DNA of 64,000 nucleotides from Clostridiales bacterium (GTDB taxonomy: Bacteria; Bacillota; Clostridia; Lachnospirales; Lachnospiraceae). The translations under genes and the position numbers were made by a program. Positions 18,019 to 28,528 of the stretch are shown piece by piece. The notes under the pieces were generated by a model, which was not told the origin of the DNA, made no database searches, and was given only the letters and a program-made list of their open reading frames with translations. Positions within the stretch are counted from its first letter, which is position 1; the number at the start of each line of letters is the position of its first letter. The DNA lies in contig JAAYNV010000031.1 of NCBI GenBank assembly GCA_012520645.1, positions 1-64,000 of the forward strand, read 5' to 3'.

Positions 18019-19119
18019 ATGGACATAAAAAAGAAAATTATGCGGTTGTTTGCGGCAGTCAGTGTGGTCGTGATGTTTTCGTTATGTTCCGGCTGCAGCA
18101 GTCAATCGGTGGAAACGCTTGAAGAAAATGAGCAGTCTGAAGAAAAAATCCAGATTGGTATGTGCTTTGATTCCTTTGTAATCGAGCGGTGGCAGAGAGA
18201 CCGGGATGTGTTCGTGTCCACCGCAAAGGAACTGGGCGCAGAGGTTAATGTCCAGAATGCGAATGGAGATGTGGAAGAGCAGATCAGACAGATTGAATAT
18301 TTCATTGAGAAAAAAATGGATGTGATCGTCATTATCTGTATTGATTCAGACAGTCTGAAGGATGTGGTGAAGAAGGCGCAGGATGAGGGTATCAAAATCA
18401 TAGCCTATGACCGCCTGATCCGGGATGCGGATGTGGATCTGTATATATCCTTTGATAATGAACAGGTTGGGACAATGATGGGAGAGGCGCTGGTAAGGGA
18501 AGGGTTGGCAGGAGGCAAAGTGCTGATGATCGGAGGACCGCTTGCTGACAATAACGTACCTTTGGTGGAAAGCGGTTTTCGAAAGATTATGAAAAAATAC
18601 AATATAGAAGTGATCGATTCCATACATGTGGATGGCTGGAAGCCGGAACTTGGAGCATCCTATGTGTATGAACATCCTTATATGGTGGATCAGGCGGATG
18701 CCATCATGTGTGGTAATGATTCCGTGGCGACTCAGGTAGTGCATGCGCTGTCGGAAAAACGCCTGGCGGGCAAGACTGTAGTCGTCGGACAGGATGCGGA
18801 TCTGGAAGCATGTCAGAGAATTGTAGAGGGGACGCAGGTCATGACCGTATATAAACCGGTCGAAAAACTGGCGCAGACGGCTGCAGAATATGCGATTGCG
18901 CTGGCGGAAGGCAAGGAAATCATACCGGAGACAGCCGGTGAAGCAGATGGGGAAAGTCAGCCGGTGGTCATGCTGGACGACGGAACCTATCAGGTTCCAT
19001 ATGTCGGACTGGAACCCATTGCTGTCGATAAGGCGAATATAAATGAGGTGATTATCGGAAGCGGTTTTCATCTGAAAGAGGATGTATATCTGAACGTACC
19101 GGATCAGATGCCGAATTAA
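18019..19119 (+). CDS. XylF-like sugar-binding lipoprotein
   Basis: 366 residues. Lipobox CSGC (Cys 26). The mature protein closely follows D-xylose-binding protein XylF: IGMCFDSFVIERWQRDRDVF, ANGDVEEQIRQIEYFI, IIAYDRLIRDADVDLYISFD, VVVGQDADLEACQRI and TQVMTVYKPVEKLAQTAAEY. It starts 7 nt after the regulator stop, so it belongs to the sensing operon. It lies apart from a transporter of its own: a terminator-like hairpin follows, and chvE-gguAB has a separate binding protein. It may therefore serve as a sensory ligand receptor, or share the GguAB transporter. Confidence 0.85.
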   Translation: MDIKKKIMRLFAAVSVVVMFSLCSGCSSQSVETLEENEQSEEKIQIGMCFDSFVIERWQRDRDVFVSTAKELGAEVNVQNANGDVEEQIRQIEYFIEKKMDVIVIICIDSDSLKDVVKKAQDEGIKIIAYDRLIRDADVDLYISFDNEQVGTMMGEALVREGLAGGKVLMIGGPLADNNVPLVESGFRKIMKKYNIEVIDSIHVDGWKPELGASYVYEHPYMVDQADAIMCGNDSVATQVVHALSEKRLAGKTVVVGQDADLEACQRIVEGTQVMTVYKPVEKLAQTAAEYAIALAEGKEIIPETAGEADGESQPVVMLDDGTYQVPYVGLEPIAVDKANINEVIIGSGFHLKEDVYLNVPDQMPN

Positions 19120-19140
19120 AAAATGTAAATAGCAAATTTT

Positions 19141-19190
19141 TAAGTGATGCTCGTATTCTTTTGCAAAAAAGTGCTAGCATCACTTATTTT
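19141..19190 (+). terminator. Terminator-like hairpin between sensor operon and chvE
   Basis: TAAGTGATGCT (19141-19151) pairs perfectly with AGCATCACTTA (19176-19186), followed by TTTTG. The loop of 24 nt is long. It probably ends the sensor operon; partial read-through into chvE is possible. Confidence 0.7.
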
Positions 19191-19316
19191 GTGTGAAATT
19201 ATATCGTAAAAATGTGCAGACATTCGCAATCTATTCCAGTTTCATCTATGGTATATTCTAGTTGTGGCAGGGAACTGCTATAAAACACATACATAATAAG
19301 GGAGGACTACAGTAAG

Positions 19317-20471
19317 ATGAAGAAAAAAGTTTTAAGCGCAATCTTAAGTGTAGCTATGGTAGCAACATTACTGACAGGCTGTGGAAATTCAGCAAAACCG
19401 GCTGAAGAAGCAGCAGCACCGGCTGAAACAACTGAAGCAGCAGCACCGGCTGAAGAAGCTGAGGCACCGGCTGAGAATACAGCGGGCGGTGAAGGCGGAC
19501 TGATCGGTGTAGCAATGCCGACCAAGGATCTTCAGAGATGGAATCAGGATGGTTCCAACATGGAAGCTCAGTTAAAGGAAGCAGGATACGAAGTTGACTT
19601 ACAGTATGCAAGCAACGACATCCAGACACAGGTTTCCCAGATTGAGAACATGATCTCCAACGGATGCCAGTTACTCGTTATCGCATCTATCGACGGTGAT
19701 TCTCTCGGAACTGTTTTAGCACAGGCTAAGGAAGCAAACATTCCGGTTATCGCATATGACCGTCTGATCATGAACTCTGATGCGGTTACATACTACGCAA
19801 CATTTGATAACTACATGGTAGGTACAAAGCAGGGTGAATACATCAGAGACGCTCTTGATCTGGACAATGCAGAAGGACCGTTCAACATCGAGTTAATCAC
19901 AGGTGACCCGGGTGATAACAATGCAAGATTCTTCTTCGGTGGTGCTATGGATGTTCTTCAGCCGTACATTGACAATGGCAAACTGGTTGTTAAATCCGGT
20001 CAGACATCCTTCGAAGAATGTGCAACAGCTAACTGGGCAACAGAAACAGCACAGGCAAGATTTGATGCAATCCTTGCTTCCAACTATTCTGATGGAACAA
20101 AGCTTGACGCTGTACTTGCATCCAATGACTCTACAGCACTTGGTGTAGCAAACTCCTTAGCAGCTAACTACACAGGCGATTATCCGATCTTAACAGGTCA
20201 GGACTGTGATATTGCAAACGTTAAGAACATGATCGACGGAAAGCAGTCCATGTCTATCTTCAAGGATACACGTACTCTGGCAACTCAGGTTGTTAAGATG
20301 GTAGATGCTATCATGAAGGGCGGCGAAGCTCCGGTTAACGATACAGAGAGCTATGACAACGGCACAGGCATTATTCCTTCTTACCTTTGCGAGCCGGTAT
20401 TCGCAGACAAAGATAACTACAAAGAATTACTGATCGATTCCGGATACTATACAGAAGCTGACTTACAGTAA
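19317..20471 (+). CDS. chvE: Multiple-monosaccharide-binding lipoprotein, ChvE-like
   Basis: 384 residues. Lipobox LTGC (Cys 22), then an Ala/Glu/Pro-rich repeat linker (PAEEAAAPAETTEAAAPAEE). The mature part matches ChvE: GVAMPTKDLQRWNQDG, LQYASNDIQTQVSQIENMIS, VIAYDRLIMNSDAVTYYATF, GPFNIELITGDPGDNNARFF and SIFKDTRTLATQVVKMV. ChvE-type proteins bind several aldoses (arabinose, xylose, galactose, glucose). Strong codon bias and a GGGAGGACT RBS suggest very high expression, as expected for a binding protein made in excess over its transporter. Confidence 0.9.
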   Translation: MKKKVLSAILSVAMVATLLTGCGNSAKPAEEAAAPAETTEAAAPAEEAEAPAENTAGGEGGLIGVAMPTKDLQRWNQDGSNMEAQLKEAGYEVDLQYASNDIQTQVSQIENMISNGCQLLVIASIDGDSLGTVLAQAKEANIPVIAYDRLIMNSDAVTYYATFDNYMVGTKQGEYIRDALDLDNAEGPFNIELITGDPGDNNARFFFGGAMDVLQPYIDNGKLVVKSGQTSFEECATANWATETAQARFDAILASNYSDGTKLDAVLASNDSTALGVANSLAANYTGDYPILTGQDCDIANVKNMIDGKQSMSIFKDTRTLATQVVKMVDAIMKGGEAPVNDTESYDNGTGIIPSYLCEPVFADKDNYKELLIDSGYYTEADLQ

Positions 20472-20627
20472 TCTGTTTTAGAGGAATGATTTTACCGGCA
20501 GGCGGGTAATACCGCCTGCCAAATTCTTGAAAAGAACAAAATTCCGAAAAGCGTTTTTCTTTTGGAAACAGGAGAAGTATTTGATTAGATAGGATAAGAA
20601 CAAAGAAGTTCTTGGGAGGGATTAGAC

Positions 20628-22169
20628 TTGGCGAAAATTTTACTTGAAATGAAGAACATCACCAAAACATTCCCCGGTGTAAAGGCACTTGACAACGTGA
20701 ATCTGCAAGTGGAAGAGGGCGAGATTCATGCTCTCGTAGGCGAGAACGGTGCGGGTAAATCCACACTGATGAATGTGCTGAGTGGTATATATCCATATGG
20801 TACATATGAAGGAAATATTGTTTATAACGGAGAAATATGTCAGTTCTCCAAAATCAAAGACAGTGAAGAAAAAGGAATCGTCATTATCCATCAGGAGCTG
20901 GCACTTGTGCCGTATATGACGATCGGAGAAAATATGTTCCTCGGAAATGAAAGAGGACATAAATTCGCATTGAATTGGAATGAAACATACGGGCGTGCAG
21001 ATGAACTGCTTCGGACGGTTGGATTGAAGGAGTCTTCCAGAACGCTCATTAAAGATATAGGTGTCGGCAAGCAGCAGCTGGTAGAGATTGCCAAAGCGCT
21101 TGCGAAAAATGCAAAGCTGCTCATTTTGGATGAGCCGACTGCTTCCCTGAATGAGTCAGATTCCAAAGCACTTCTGGATCTGCTGTTAAAATTCAAGGAA
21201 CAGGGAATGACCTCAATTATTATTTCTCATAAGTTAAATGAGATTTCTTATGTTGCAGATAAGATTACGGTTATCCGTGACGGATCTACGATTGAAACAC
21301 TGGATAAGAAGAAGGATGATATTTCAGAGGACCGTATTATCAAAGGCATGGTAGGACGTGATCTGACGGACCGTTTCCCGAAACGTCCGGAGCAGAAGAT
21401 CGGAGATGTCATGATGGAAATCGAGGACTGGAACGTTTACCATCCGCTTTATACGGAACGCAAGGTGGTTGACAATGTCAGCATAAATGTGCGTAAGGGT
21501 GAGGTCGTAGGTATCTCCGGTCTGATGGGTGCAGGACGTACCGAGCTTGCCATGAGTGTATTCGGAAGAAGCTATGGAACCAATATTTCCGGTACGGTTA
21601 AAATCAAGGGAAAAGAGGTTCAACTGCATTCAGTCAAGGCAGCAATCGAAAATGGTCTGGCTTATGTAACAGAGGATCGTAAGGGAAACGGACTGATCTT
21701 AAGTAATCCGATCAAGATCAATACCACGCTTGCAAATCTGAAGGAAGTCAGCAAACATACTGTAATTGATAAAGATAAGGAATATGAGGTTGCAGTAGAG
21801 TATAAAGAAAAACTGAGAACCAAATGTCCGACTGTAGAGCAGAACGTCGGAAACTTAAGTGGTGGTAACCAGCAGAAGGTACTGCTTGCGAAGTGGATGT
21901 TCTCGGATCCGGATATTCTGATTCTGGATGAACCGACCAGAGGTATTGATGTCGGAGCGAAATATGAAATTTACTGTATTATCAATCAGCTTGTTGCAGA
22001 GGGAAAATCGGTTATCATGATTTCTTCCGAACTGCCGGAGGTACTTGGAATGTGTGACCGTATCTACATTATGAATGAAGGCAGAATGGTGGGTGAGCTG
22101 TCCGGTAAGGAAGCAACCCAGGAGCTCATTATGTCCCATATCATAAAATCTGGCAGAAAAGAAGCATAG
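20628..22169 (+). CDS. gguA: Monosaccharide ABC transporter ATPase (two ATPase domains)
   Basis: 513 residues with two ABC cassettes, as in XylG/MglA/GguA. The first has Walker [10 protein letters not shown] (about 38-46) and Walker [13 protein letters not shown]. The second keeps the signature LSGGNQQKV and Walker [13 protein letters not shown], but its Walker A is degenerate ([11 protein letters not shown]), the family norm. The start is TTG 20628 behind GGGAGGG at 8-nt spacing; the first internal ATG (20649) would cut the first strand. It powers the GguB channel with ChvE as receptor. Confidence 0.93.
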   Translation: MAKILLEMKNITKTFPGVKALDNVNLQVEEGEIHALVGENGAGKSTLMNVLSGIYPYGTYEGNIVYNGEICQFSKIKDSEEKGIVIIHQELALVPYMTIGENMFLGNERGHKFALNWNETYGRADELLRTVGLKESSRTLIKDIGVGKQQLVEIAKALAKNAKLLILDEPTASLNESDSKALLDLLLKFKEQGMTSIIISHKLNEISYVADKITVIRDGSTIETLDKKKDDISEDRIIKGMVGRDLTDRFPKRPEQKIGDVMMEIEDWNVYHPLYTERKVVDNVSINVRKGEVVGISGLMGAGRTELAMSVFGRSYGTNISGTVKIKGKEVQLHSVKAAIENGLAYVTEDRKGNGLILSNPIKINTTLANLKEVSKHTVIDKDKEYEVAVEYKEKLRTKCPTVEQNVGNLSGGNQQKVLLAKWMFSDPDILILDEPTRGIDVGAKYEIYCIINQLVAEGKSVIMISSELPEVLGMCDRIYIMNEGRMVGELSGKEATQELIMSHIIKSGRKEA

Positions 22170-22194
22170 GATTTGAAAGGAGAAAAGTATAGTT

Positions 22195-23370
22195 ATGGAT
22201 AAGACAAAAGCATTAGATATCGTAAAGAAATATACCATGATTATCGTTCTGATTCTGGTGACCGCTTTCTTTACCTGGAAGACCGGAGGAAAGATCCTCC
22301 TGCCGCAGAACGTAAGTAACCTGATCGCACAGAATGCGTATGTGTTTGTATTGGCAACCGGTATGCTGTTATGTATTCTGACCGGTGGTAACATTGACCT
22401 TTCCGTCGGCAGTATCGTCTGCTTTGTTGGTGCAATCGGTGCAACACTGATGGAAAATCATGGAATGAATGTTTATGCTGCTATTTTTGTAATGGTTTTA
22501 GTCGGTCTCTTGATTGGTGCATGGCAGGGCTTCTGGATCGCTTATGTACATGTTCCGCCATTTATTACAACATTATCCGGTATGCTGGTATTCCGTGGAC
22601 TTTCCAATGTAGTATTACAGGGTATGACAGTATCTTTAAAATCAGAAACCTTTATCAAGCTGTTTGGCGGCGGTGCAGACTGCTATGTACCGGATCTGTT
22701 TGGTGTGGAAGGCTTCAATATGACCTGTATGTTAGTCGGTGTGGCTGCCTGTGCAATTTATGTTATTATCCAGTTAAAAAACCGGATTACAAGAGCAAGA
22801 AAAGGCTATGAAATGGAAAACTTAGGCGGCATGATTGCTAAAACGGTTGCCATTTGTGCAGTTGTTCTGCTCTTTACACTTCGTCTGGCACAATACAGAG
22901 GAATTCCTACAGCGTTAATATGGGTTATGGTAGTCGTTTTACTTTATGGATATATTACTTCGAATACAACAATCGGACGTTATTTCTATGCAGTAGGTGG
23001 TAATGAGAAGGCTACGAAGCTTTCCGGTATCAATACAAAAAATGTATACTTCCTTGCATATTTGAACATGGGACTGTTATCTGCACTTGCAGGAATGTTA
23101 ACGATCGCACGTATGACGTCTGCACAGCCGACTTATGGACAGAGTTATGAAATGGATGCAATCGGCTCCTGCTTTATCGGTGGTGCTTCCGCATACGGCG
23201 GAACCGGTACAGTTCCGGGTGTTATCGTCGGAGCGGTTCTGATGGGTGTCATCAACCTTGGTATGAGTATTATGGGTGTAGATGCGAACTATCAGAAAGT
23301 AGTTAAAGGTCTTGTATTGTTAGCAGCCGTTATCTTCGATGTAGTATCTAAAAAAGGTGGAAGGGACTAA
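22195..23370 (+). CDS. gguB: Monosaccharide ABC transporter permease
   Basis: 391 residues with about ten membrane helices. LTGGNIDLSVGSIVCFVGAI (about 62-81) is the BPD_transp_2 signature of ribose/xylose-type permeases. FIGGASAYGGTGTVPGVIVGA near residue 325 is the conserved cytoplasmic loop of the GguB/XylH family. GAAAGGAGAAAAG precedes the ATG, 25 nt after gguA. Completes the transporter; a terminator follows. Confidence 0.93.
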   Translation: MDKTKALDIVKKYTMIIVLILVTAFFTWKTGGKILLPQNVSNLIAQNAYVFVLATGMLLCILTGGNIDLSVGSIVCFVGAIGATLMENHGMNVYAAIFVMVLVGLLIGAWQGFWIAYVHVPPFITTLSGMLVFRGLSNVVLQGMTVSLKSETFIKLFGGGADCYVPDLFGVEGFNMTCMLVGVAACAIYVIIQLKNRITRARKGYEMENLGGMIAKTVAICAVVLLFTLRLAQYRGIPTALIWVMVVVLLYGYITSNTTIGRYFYAVGGNEKATKLSGINTKNVYFLAYLNMGLLSALAGMLTIARMTSAQPTYGQSYEMDAIGSCFIGGASAYGGTGTVPGVIVGAVLMGVINLGMSIMGVDANYQKVVKGLVLLAAVIFDVVSKKGGRD

Positions 23371-23390
23371 TTCCTTTCTATATCTAATCA

Positions 23391-23436
23391 AAGAAAAGTT
23401 CCGGCATGGAAGCATGCTGGGGCTTTTCTTGTTTTC
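23391..23436 (+). terminator. Rho-independent terminator after gguB
   Basis: The 18-nt arm at 23391-23408 (AAGAAAAGTTCCGGCATG) pairs with 23413-23430 across a GAAG tetraloop, with three mismatches or wobbles, then GTTTTCC. Confidence 0.85.
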
Positions 23437-23484
23437 CATTATGGTGTATGATAAAAAAAGAGAAAGTGAAATGGGAGGGATACG

Positions 23485-25260
23485 ATGGGAAAACCCAGAA
23501 AGACAACTGCATTAAGTGGAATCGGTAAGAGAATCTATCTGCAGGTGCTGATACTGCTGGTGGTCAGTCTGGCAGTGATGGGCGGTCTGGCGCGGAATCT
23601 CCAGTCTGCCAGCAGTGCAAATGAGAAGCTGTTAAATGAGCAGGTGGAGCAGGTAGAGAAAATCTCCAAGATTTCCAGAGAATATTCCTATATTAACGGG
23701 CAGGTGATGAATCATGTGCTGACCACGAGAGAACAGACCATGGATGCCATTGCAGAAATGGTAAATACCCGTCTGGCAGGTCTGGATACTATGGTAGCGG
23801 AATATGATACTCTTTTGGAAGAAGGGGATGTAAGAAGGGAATACTTTGAAAGCTTTCAGGCGGATTATGAGCGCTATAAGAAAACGGTAGCCAGTCTGTT
23901 GGAGACCAGCAAAACGAATAAGCAGCAGGCAACGGTATCCGCTACCTCCAATCTTTCCATGTTTGATGCGAACATAGAGGGTTATATCGATCAGATCATA
24001 GCACTGACGAATGAAGACATGGAACGGGAACAGGCGAGCATGGACCGGATTTCGGAGCAGATTCCGATGCTGATTACAGGTTCCGCCCTGATACTGATTA
24101 TTGCAAGTTTGGTTATTGTGGTGCTGATAGGTACGGGTGTAGTACGTCCGATCAAAAAGACAACCAGTCAGATCAGTGGTATTGTAAAGGATATTAAGAT
24201 GGATCAGGGTGATCTGACGAAGCGTATTCCGGCAAAACGCAAAGATGAGACCGGAGAAGCTGCCAGAGGCATGAATGAACTTTTGGATTTGGTACAGCAG
24301 GTGATCGGTGGACTGACGGCATCTTGTGGGGAATTGACAAGCAGACAGCAGAGCGTGGCAGCAAATGTGGCAAGTGCGGTACAGGGAGCCGGTGATACGG
24401 AGAAGAATCTGGTAAGACTTCAGGGAGGAATGCAGCAGGTAGGAGATTCGACCGGAGGCGTAGTAGCCGGAACCGGACATGCACAGGAGTCGGCAGCTGA
24501 AATGGACGGACAGGCAGGTCAGGGTCAGGCGTATGCAGAGGAAATCAAGGAAAAGGCAGGCGAAGTCCGAAAGAAGGCAGTCCGAAGCAGGGAAGAGGCA
24601 GAAGCAGTGCTGCATGAGATTGAGGATCAAACGAAAGAAGCAGTTGCAAACAGCGGACAGATACATAGAATCCGTGAGCTTACAGATGACATTCTTGGGA
24701 TTGCCTCAAAGACGAATCTTCTTGCCCTCAATGCTTCGATCGAGGCGGCAAGAGCGGGTGAGTCAGGTAAGGGGTTCTCGGTTGTCGCGGATGAAATTCG
24801 CGAACTGGCGGATAATTCCAAGGATGCCGCCGGAAGGATCCAGAGCATCAGCGATCAGGTCGTGACCAATGTGGAAAAACTGGTGACAGAGACGACGAAT
24901 CTGTTAGAATTTTTAAATACCAAGGTTATGTCGGATTATCAGCTTCTTGAGAATACCGGAGAGGAGTACTTTCAGGCAGCGGAGAAGATTGACAATTTAA
25001 TGGAACATTTTCGGGGGGCTATGGGAGACGTGCTTTCCGTAACGAAGGAAATCCACAGAGCGAATGAGGAAATCGGACTGACTGTGACAGAGAGCACCAA
25101 TGGAATCAGTGGCGTGGTACGAAATACCACTGAACTGACAGAGAGTATGCAGGCAATATCCCAAGCCCTGACGGATATGGAGAAAATTGTTGTGGATCTG
25201 AATACCAGCATTGGTTGTTTTTCGGTTGTATTCGACGAAAAAAATGATAAAATAGCCTAA
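23485..25260 (+). CDS. Methyl-accepting chemotaxis protein (copy 1)
   Basis: 591 residues. TM1 about 16-36, helical extracellular sensor domain 37-195, TM2 about 196-218, HAMP from about 219 ([20 protein letters not shown]), then the signalling hairpin with [20 protein letters not shown] and [16 protein letters not shown] (about 410-450). It is clearly related to the next gene through the whole length. The stretch between HAMP and hairpin is unusually Gly/Gln-rich ([20 protein letters not shown]) where copy 2 has a regular coiled coil. It lies directly behind the monosaccharide transporter, so sugar taxis via ChvE is possible. Confidence 0.92.
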   Translation: MGKPRKTTALSGIGKRIYLQVLILLVVSLAVMGGLARNLQSASSANEKLLNEQVEQVEKISKISREYSYINGQVMNHVLTTREQTMDAIAEMVNTRLAGLDTMVAEYDTLLEEGDVRREYFESFQADYERYKKTVASLLETSKTNKQQATVSATSNLSMFDANIEGYIDQIIALTNEDMEREQASMDRISEQIPMLITGSALILIIASLVIVVLIGTGVVRPIKKTTSQISGIVKDIKMDQGDLTKRIPAKRKDETGEAARGMNELLDLVQQVIGGLTASCGELTSRQQSVAANVASAVQGAGDTEKNLVRLQGGMQQVGDSTGGVVAGTGHAQESAAEMDGQAGQGQAYAEEIKEKAGEVRKKAVRSREEAEAVLHEIEDQTKEAVANSGQIHRIRELTDDILGIASKTNLLALNASIEAARAGESGKGFSVVADEIRELADNSKDAAGRIQSISDQVVTNVEKLVTETTNLLEFLNTKVMSDYQLLENTGEEYFQAAEKIDNLMEHFRGAMGDVLSVTKEIHRANEEIGLTVTESTNGISGVVRNTTELTESMQAISQALTDMEKIVVDLNTSIGCFSVVFDEKNDKIA

Positions 25261-25288
25261 AGATGATATTATAAGCTGGAGGCGTACT

Positions 25289-27106
25289 ATGAGCAAGGGG
25301 TTACAGAAAAAGGGAAGTACAGCACCGCCAAAACAGAAAAAGGATAAAAGGCCTGTTTCCAGAGCAGGGAAGAGAAGGGCTGTCATTAAAAAAGTTGGTA
25401 TCAAAATATATGCCATTGTGGCGGTTCTGGTAGTAGTTGCGTTAGCCGGAATGATTTATCTTGCGAATGTTCTGACGGATCTGAGTGCAATCAATAGAGA
25501 GATTATTTCTACTGAGGTGGTTGATATTGAGAAAATCTCAGAAATCGGGCGAGACTTTTCCTATATCAACGGACAGGTTATGAACCATGTGCTGACTACC
25601 AGAGAGCAGACCATGGATGCCATTGCGGAGACGATCAATAGCAGGCTGGCAGAATTGGATGCAAAGGTTGCGGAATTTGATGCAAGACTTTCGGCAGAAG
25701 ATGAGAGAAGAGTAGCATTTGAAAAGTTTACCGGAGATTATGAGCGATATAAAGGAACGGTAGACTATCTGTTAGAAATCAGCAAAATGAATAAGAAGCA
25801 GGCCGGTCTGGCAGCGACTTCCAATCTGAATCTCTTTGCAGAGAATACGGAAAAATACATAAACGATATTATTGGACTGACGGATGAACAGCTGGCATAC
25901 CGCAGACAGCAGACGGATGGCTATGCGGCACAGATTCCGGTTACGATTACGGTTTGCTGTGCGATGCTGTTTGTGACAACACTTATTATTATCATTATTA
26001 CACAACGGGGAATCGTAAGACCCTTGAAGCATGTGACCAGACAGTTAAAACAGATCATGGAAGATATTCGCCGCAAAGAGGGTGATTTGACTATGCGTAT
26101 TGACGTGCAGTCTCAGGATGAGATTGGGCAGTTGGCAGAAAGTGTAAATTCCTTCCTGGATCTGTTCCAGAATATTATTGCGGGAATTATACGTTCCTGC
26201 GATGAACTTTCCGGACAGCAGAAGACGGTCGGAAATAATGTGGACAGGGCAGAACAGGGCGCTGATGATACCTCTGCAACACTGGAACAGCTTGCTGCCG
26301 GCATGCAGGAGGTGGCTGCTAATGTTACGACAGTCAATAGTAATACCAAGGATGTAGAGAGTTCTGTTGATGCAATGACGAAAGAAGTGGAAGCAGGAAG
26401 CCGTTATGCGGAAAGCATTAAGGGCAAGGCGGATACGGTAGAGCGTCAGGCAGTGGAGAGCAAAAAAGAAGTGACCGGCATGATTCAGCATATTGATGAG
26501 GCGGTCACCCGTTCGGTAGAGGAGAGTAAGCAGGTTGCGCGTATTTCGGATTTGACGGAAGAAATCCTTGGTATTGCCAATAAGACAAATCTGCTTGCCC
26601 TGAATGCGTCGATTGAGGCGGCAAGAGCAGGAGAAGCCGGAAGAGGTTTTGCGGTTGTTGCAGATGAGATCAGACAGTTAGCAGATAATTCCAGAACTAC
26701 TGCAAACAATATTCAGGAAATCAGTGTAGAAGTGGTAAACAGTGTAGAAGAGCTTGCTGCAAATGCTTCCAGACTTTTAGAGTTTGTAAACAGCCGTGTG
26801 CTTGCAGATTATGAAATTCTGGAAGAGACCGGTGTAGAGTATGCGAAAGCAGCTGCAACCATCGAAGGAATTATGGGCAGGTTTCATGCAGCGACAGAGG
26901 AACTGCTGCAGGTTATGAGAAGTGTGACCTCCGCCAATGAAGGCATCACCGTTACTGTAAATGAAAGTACCCAGGGTGTTACAAATGTTGTGAACAATAC
27001 TTCACAGCTTGCCGGAGGTATGAAGGAAATCAGCGCTGCCTTGAACGGGGTAAATAAGGTGGTAGGACAGCTTTTAGACAGTGTGAACTGTTTTACAAAG
27101 TATTGA
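25289..27106 (+). CDS. Methyl-accepting chemotaxis protein (copy 2)
   Basis: 605 residues with the same layout as copy 1 plus a basic N-terminal extension. TM1 about 39-62, sensor domain, TM2 about 218-240, HAMP ([20 protein letters not shown]) and signalling hairpin ([20 protein letters not shown]). The sensor domain shares [18 protein letters not shown] with copy 1, pointing to tandem duplication. It starts 28 nt after copy 1, behind GGAGG. A hemerythrin gene follows 19 nt downstream, probably in the same transcript. Confidence 0.92.
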   Translation: MSKGLQKKGSTAPPKQKKDKRPVSRAGKRRAVIKKVGIKIYAIVAVLVVVALAGMIYLANVLTDLSAINREIISTEVVDIEKISEIGRDFSYINGQVMNHVLTTREQTMDAIAETINSRLAELDAKVAEFDARLSAEDERRVAFEKFTGDYERYKGTVDYLLEISKMNKKQAGLAATSNLNLFAENTEKYINDIIGLTDEQLAYRRQQTDGYAAQIPVTITVCCAMLFVTTLIIIIITQRGIVRPLKHVTRQLKQIMEDIRRKEGDLTMRIDVQSQDEIGQLAESVNSFLDLFQNIIAGIIRSCDELSGQQKTVGNNVDRAEQGADDTSATLEQLAAGMQEVAANVTTVNSNTKDVESSVDAMTKEVEAGSRYAESIKGKADTVERQAVESKKEVTGMIQHIDEAVTRSVEESKQVARISDLTEEILGIANKTNLLALNASIEAARAGEAGRGFAVVADEIRQLADNSRTTANNIQEISVEVVNSVEELAANASRLLEFVNSRVLADYEILEETGVEYAKAAATIEGIMGRFHAATEELLQVMRSVTSANEGITVTVNESTQGVTNVVNNTSQLAGGMKEISAALNGVNKVVGQLLDSVNCFTKY

Positions 27107-27125
27107 TTCAGGGAGATAAGATGAC

Positions 27126-27542
27126 ATGAAGTATGAGATGAAGCAGGAATATTTTTTAGGCATAGAAAAAATCGATACACAGCATGCCAGATTGTTAGAA
27201 TTAATGGATGAAGCACACAGCCTTTTGAAGGATGAGAATAAGCTGTATAAATGCGCGGATATCCGCAAAATACTTGCAGGAATCAAGGAATATGTGAACT
27301 TTCATTTTACGGATGAAGAACAGTATATGCAGGAAATCGGTTACACAGGGTTAGAGGAGCATAAAAAGCTTCATCAGGCGTTTGCCATAAAGGTAGATGA
27401 ATTTGATGTACATGTGTCGAATCTTTCTCTGGGGACACAGGATGGAATGATTCTGGAGCTTTTGGATTATCTGAAGGCATGGATTCAGGAGCATATCTGT
27501 GAGGAAGACAGAAAGTATGTGTCGCAGACAGACAACCGGTAA
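27126..27542 (+). CDS. Bacteriohemerythrin
   Basis: 138 residues with the full diiron ligand set: TQH (H20), HFTDEEQYM (His and Glu in helix B), EEHKKLHQAF (H-x3-H in helix C) and EHICEEDRKY (His and Asp in helix D). It should bind O2 reversibly. Its position behind two chemoreceptors recalls systems in which hemerythrin domains act in aerotaxis. The other hemerythrin of the window (6522) shares the opening (MKxEYLxGIxxID) but lacks one ligand. Confidence 0.9.
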   Translation: MKYEMKQEYFLGIEKIDTQHARLLELMDEAHSLLKDENKLYKCADIRKILAGIKEYVNFHFTDEEQYMQEIGYTGLEEHKKLHQAFAIKVDEFDVHVSNLSLGTQDGMILELLDYLKAWIQEHICEEDRKYVSQTDNR

Positions 27543-27594
27543 AATCAGACCACTTTTTTAAGATTCAAAAAATTAAGATTCATAAAAACATAAG

Positions 27595-27641
27595 AAACCG
27601 TTTCGGAAATCTTTCTTGTATGCCGAAACGGTTTTTGTTAA
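27595..27641 (+). terminator. Rho-independent terminator
   Basis: AAACCGTTTCGG (27595-27606) pairs with CCGAAACGGTTT (27623-27634), then TTGTTA. Ends the chemoreceptor-hemerythrin operon. Confidence 0.9.
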
Positions 27642-27668
27642 TATAAGGATGATTTGGAGGGAAAGAAT

Positions 27669-28487
27669 ATGTGGGCGTATATAATCGGAGGCTTGTGCCT
27701 GCTTTATTTTGTCGGTGTCTGTATTTTTGGAGGAGTCGGAACAAATTTCTATTTAATATGGGCGGTGATGGGGGCTACTCTTTTATCCTATGGTGTTTTG
27801 TCAAAGAGAGGGTGGTTCGAACAGCATATTCCGGTCTTTTTCAGACGAAGTTTTTTGGTCTGTTTTCTGCTTGGAGTTGTTTTATTGGTTGTGGTAGAAG
27901 GCTTGATTGTCAGTGGCTTTTCGGCTAAAGGGAAAAAGAATCTGGATTATATTGTGGTACTGGGAGCGCAGGTGAAGCCGGATAGACCGAGTAAAGTGCT
28001 TGCCATGCGTCTGGACCGGGCTTATGATTACCTGACGGAAAATGAGAATACCGTTGCCATAGTCTCAGGAGGACAGGGGAGTGATGAGCCGGAGACGGAG
28101 GCGGCATGTATGAGGCGGTATCTGGTAGAAAAAGGGATTTCACCGGAACGGATCTTATTAGAAGACCAGTCTACCAACACGGTGGAGAATCTGCAGTTTT
28201 CCAGGAGGATCATGGCAGAACACAAAGCGATTATGGAAAAAGGGGCAGGTCAGGAAGGCGGTGCTTCGCAGGGAAACGCTGCAGAACAAAATGACGGAGT
28301 GAGAGATGTGTCAGTGGGGATCATCAGCAATAACTTTCATATTTTCCGTGCAGTCAACATTGCAAAAAAGCAGGGATATGAGAATGTATGCGGTATTGCC
28401 GCAAGGTCTGATCTGCCCACACAGCCGAACAATATGCTGCGGGAATTTTTTGGAGTCATGAAGGATTATCTGTTTGGAAATATGTAA
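27669..28487 (+). CDS. YdcF/ElyC family (DUF218) membrane protein
   Basis: 272 residues. Two to three membrane helices in the first 90 residues precede the DUF218 fold: LDYIVVLGAQVKPDRPSKVL, AIVSGGQGSDEPETEAACMR and EDQSTNTVENLQFSRRI. ElyC, SanA and YdcF have been linked to envelope carrier-lipid and vancomycin phenotypes, but the chemistry is unsettled. A non-conserved Gly/Gln-rich insert (EKGAGQEGGASQGNAAEQND) lies near residue 200. The start is ATG 27669 after GGAGGGAAAG. Confidence 0.85.
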   Translation: MWAYIIGGLCLLYFVGVCIFGGVGTNFYLIWAVMGATLLSYGVLSKRGWFEQHIPVFFRRSFLVCFLLGVVLLVVVEGLIVSGFSAKGKKNLDYIVVLGAQVKPDRPSKVLAMRLDRAYDYLTENENTVAIVSGGQGSDEPETEAACMRRYLVEKGISPERILLEDQSTNTVENLQFSRRIMAEHKAIMEKGAGQEGGASQGNAAEQNDGVRDVSVGIISNNFHIFRAVNIAKKQGYENVCGIAARSDLPTQPNNMLREFFGVMKDYLFGNM

Positions 28488-28528
28488 TATGGAAGGCGGA
28501 TGTGATATAATAAAGGAAAAAGGCAGGT

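Noticed and set aside
18346-19071. 241-codon minus-strand ORF inside the XylF-like gene
   Set aside because: Antisense shadow without RBS or family match.
23632-24666. 344-codon minus-strand ORF inside the first chemoreceptor gene
   Set aside because: Antisense shadow of a gene with clear domain structure; sequence is low in typical protein features.
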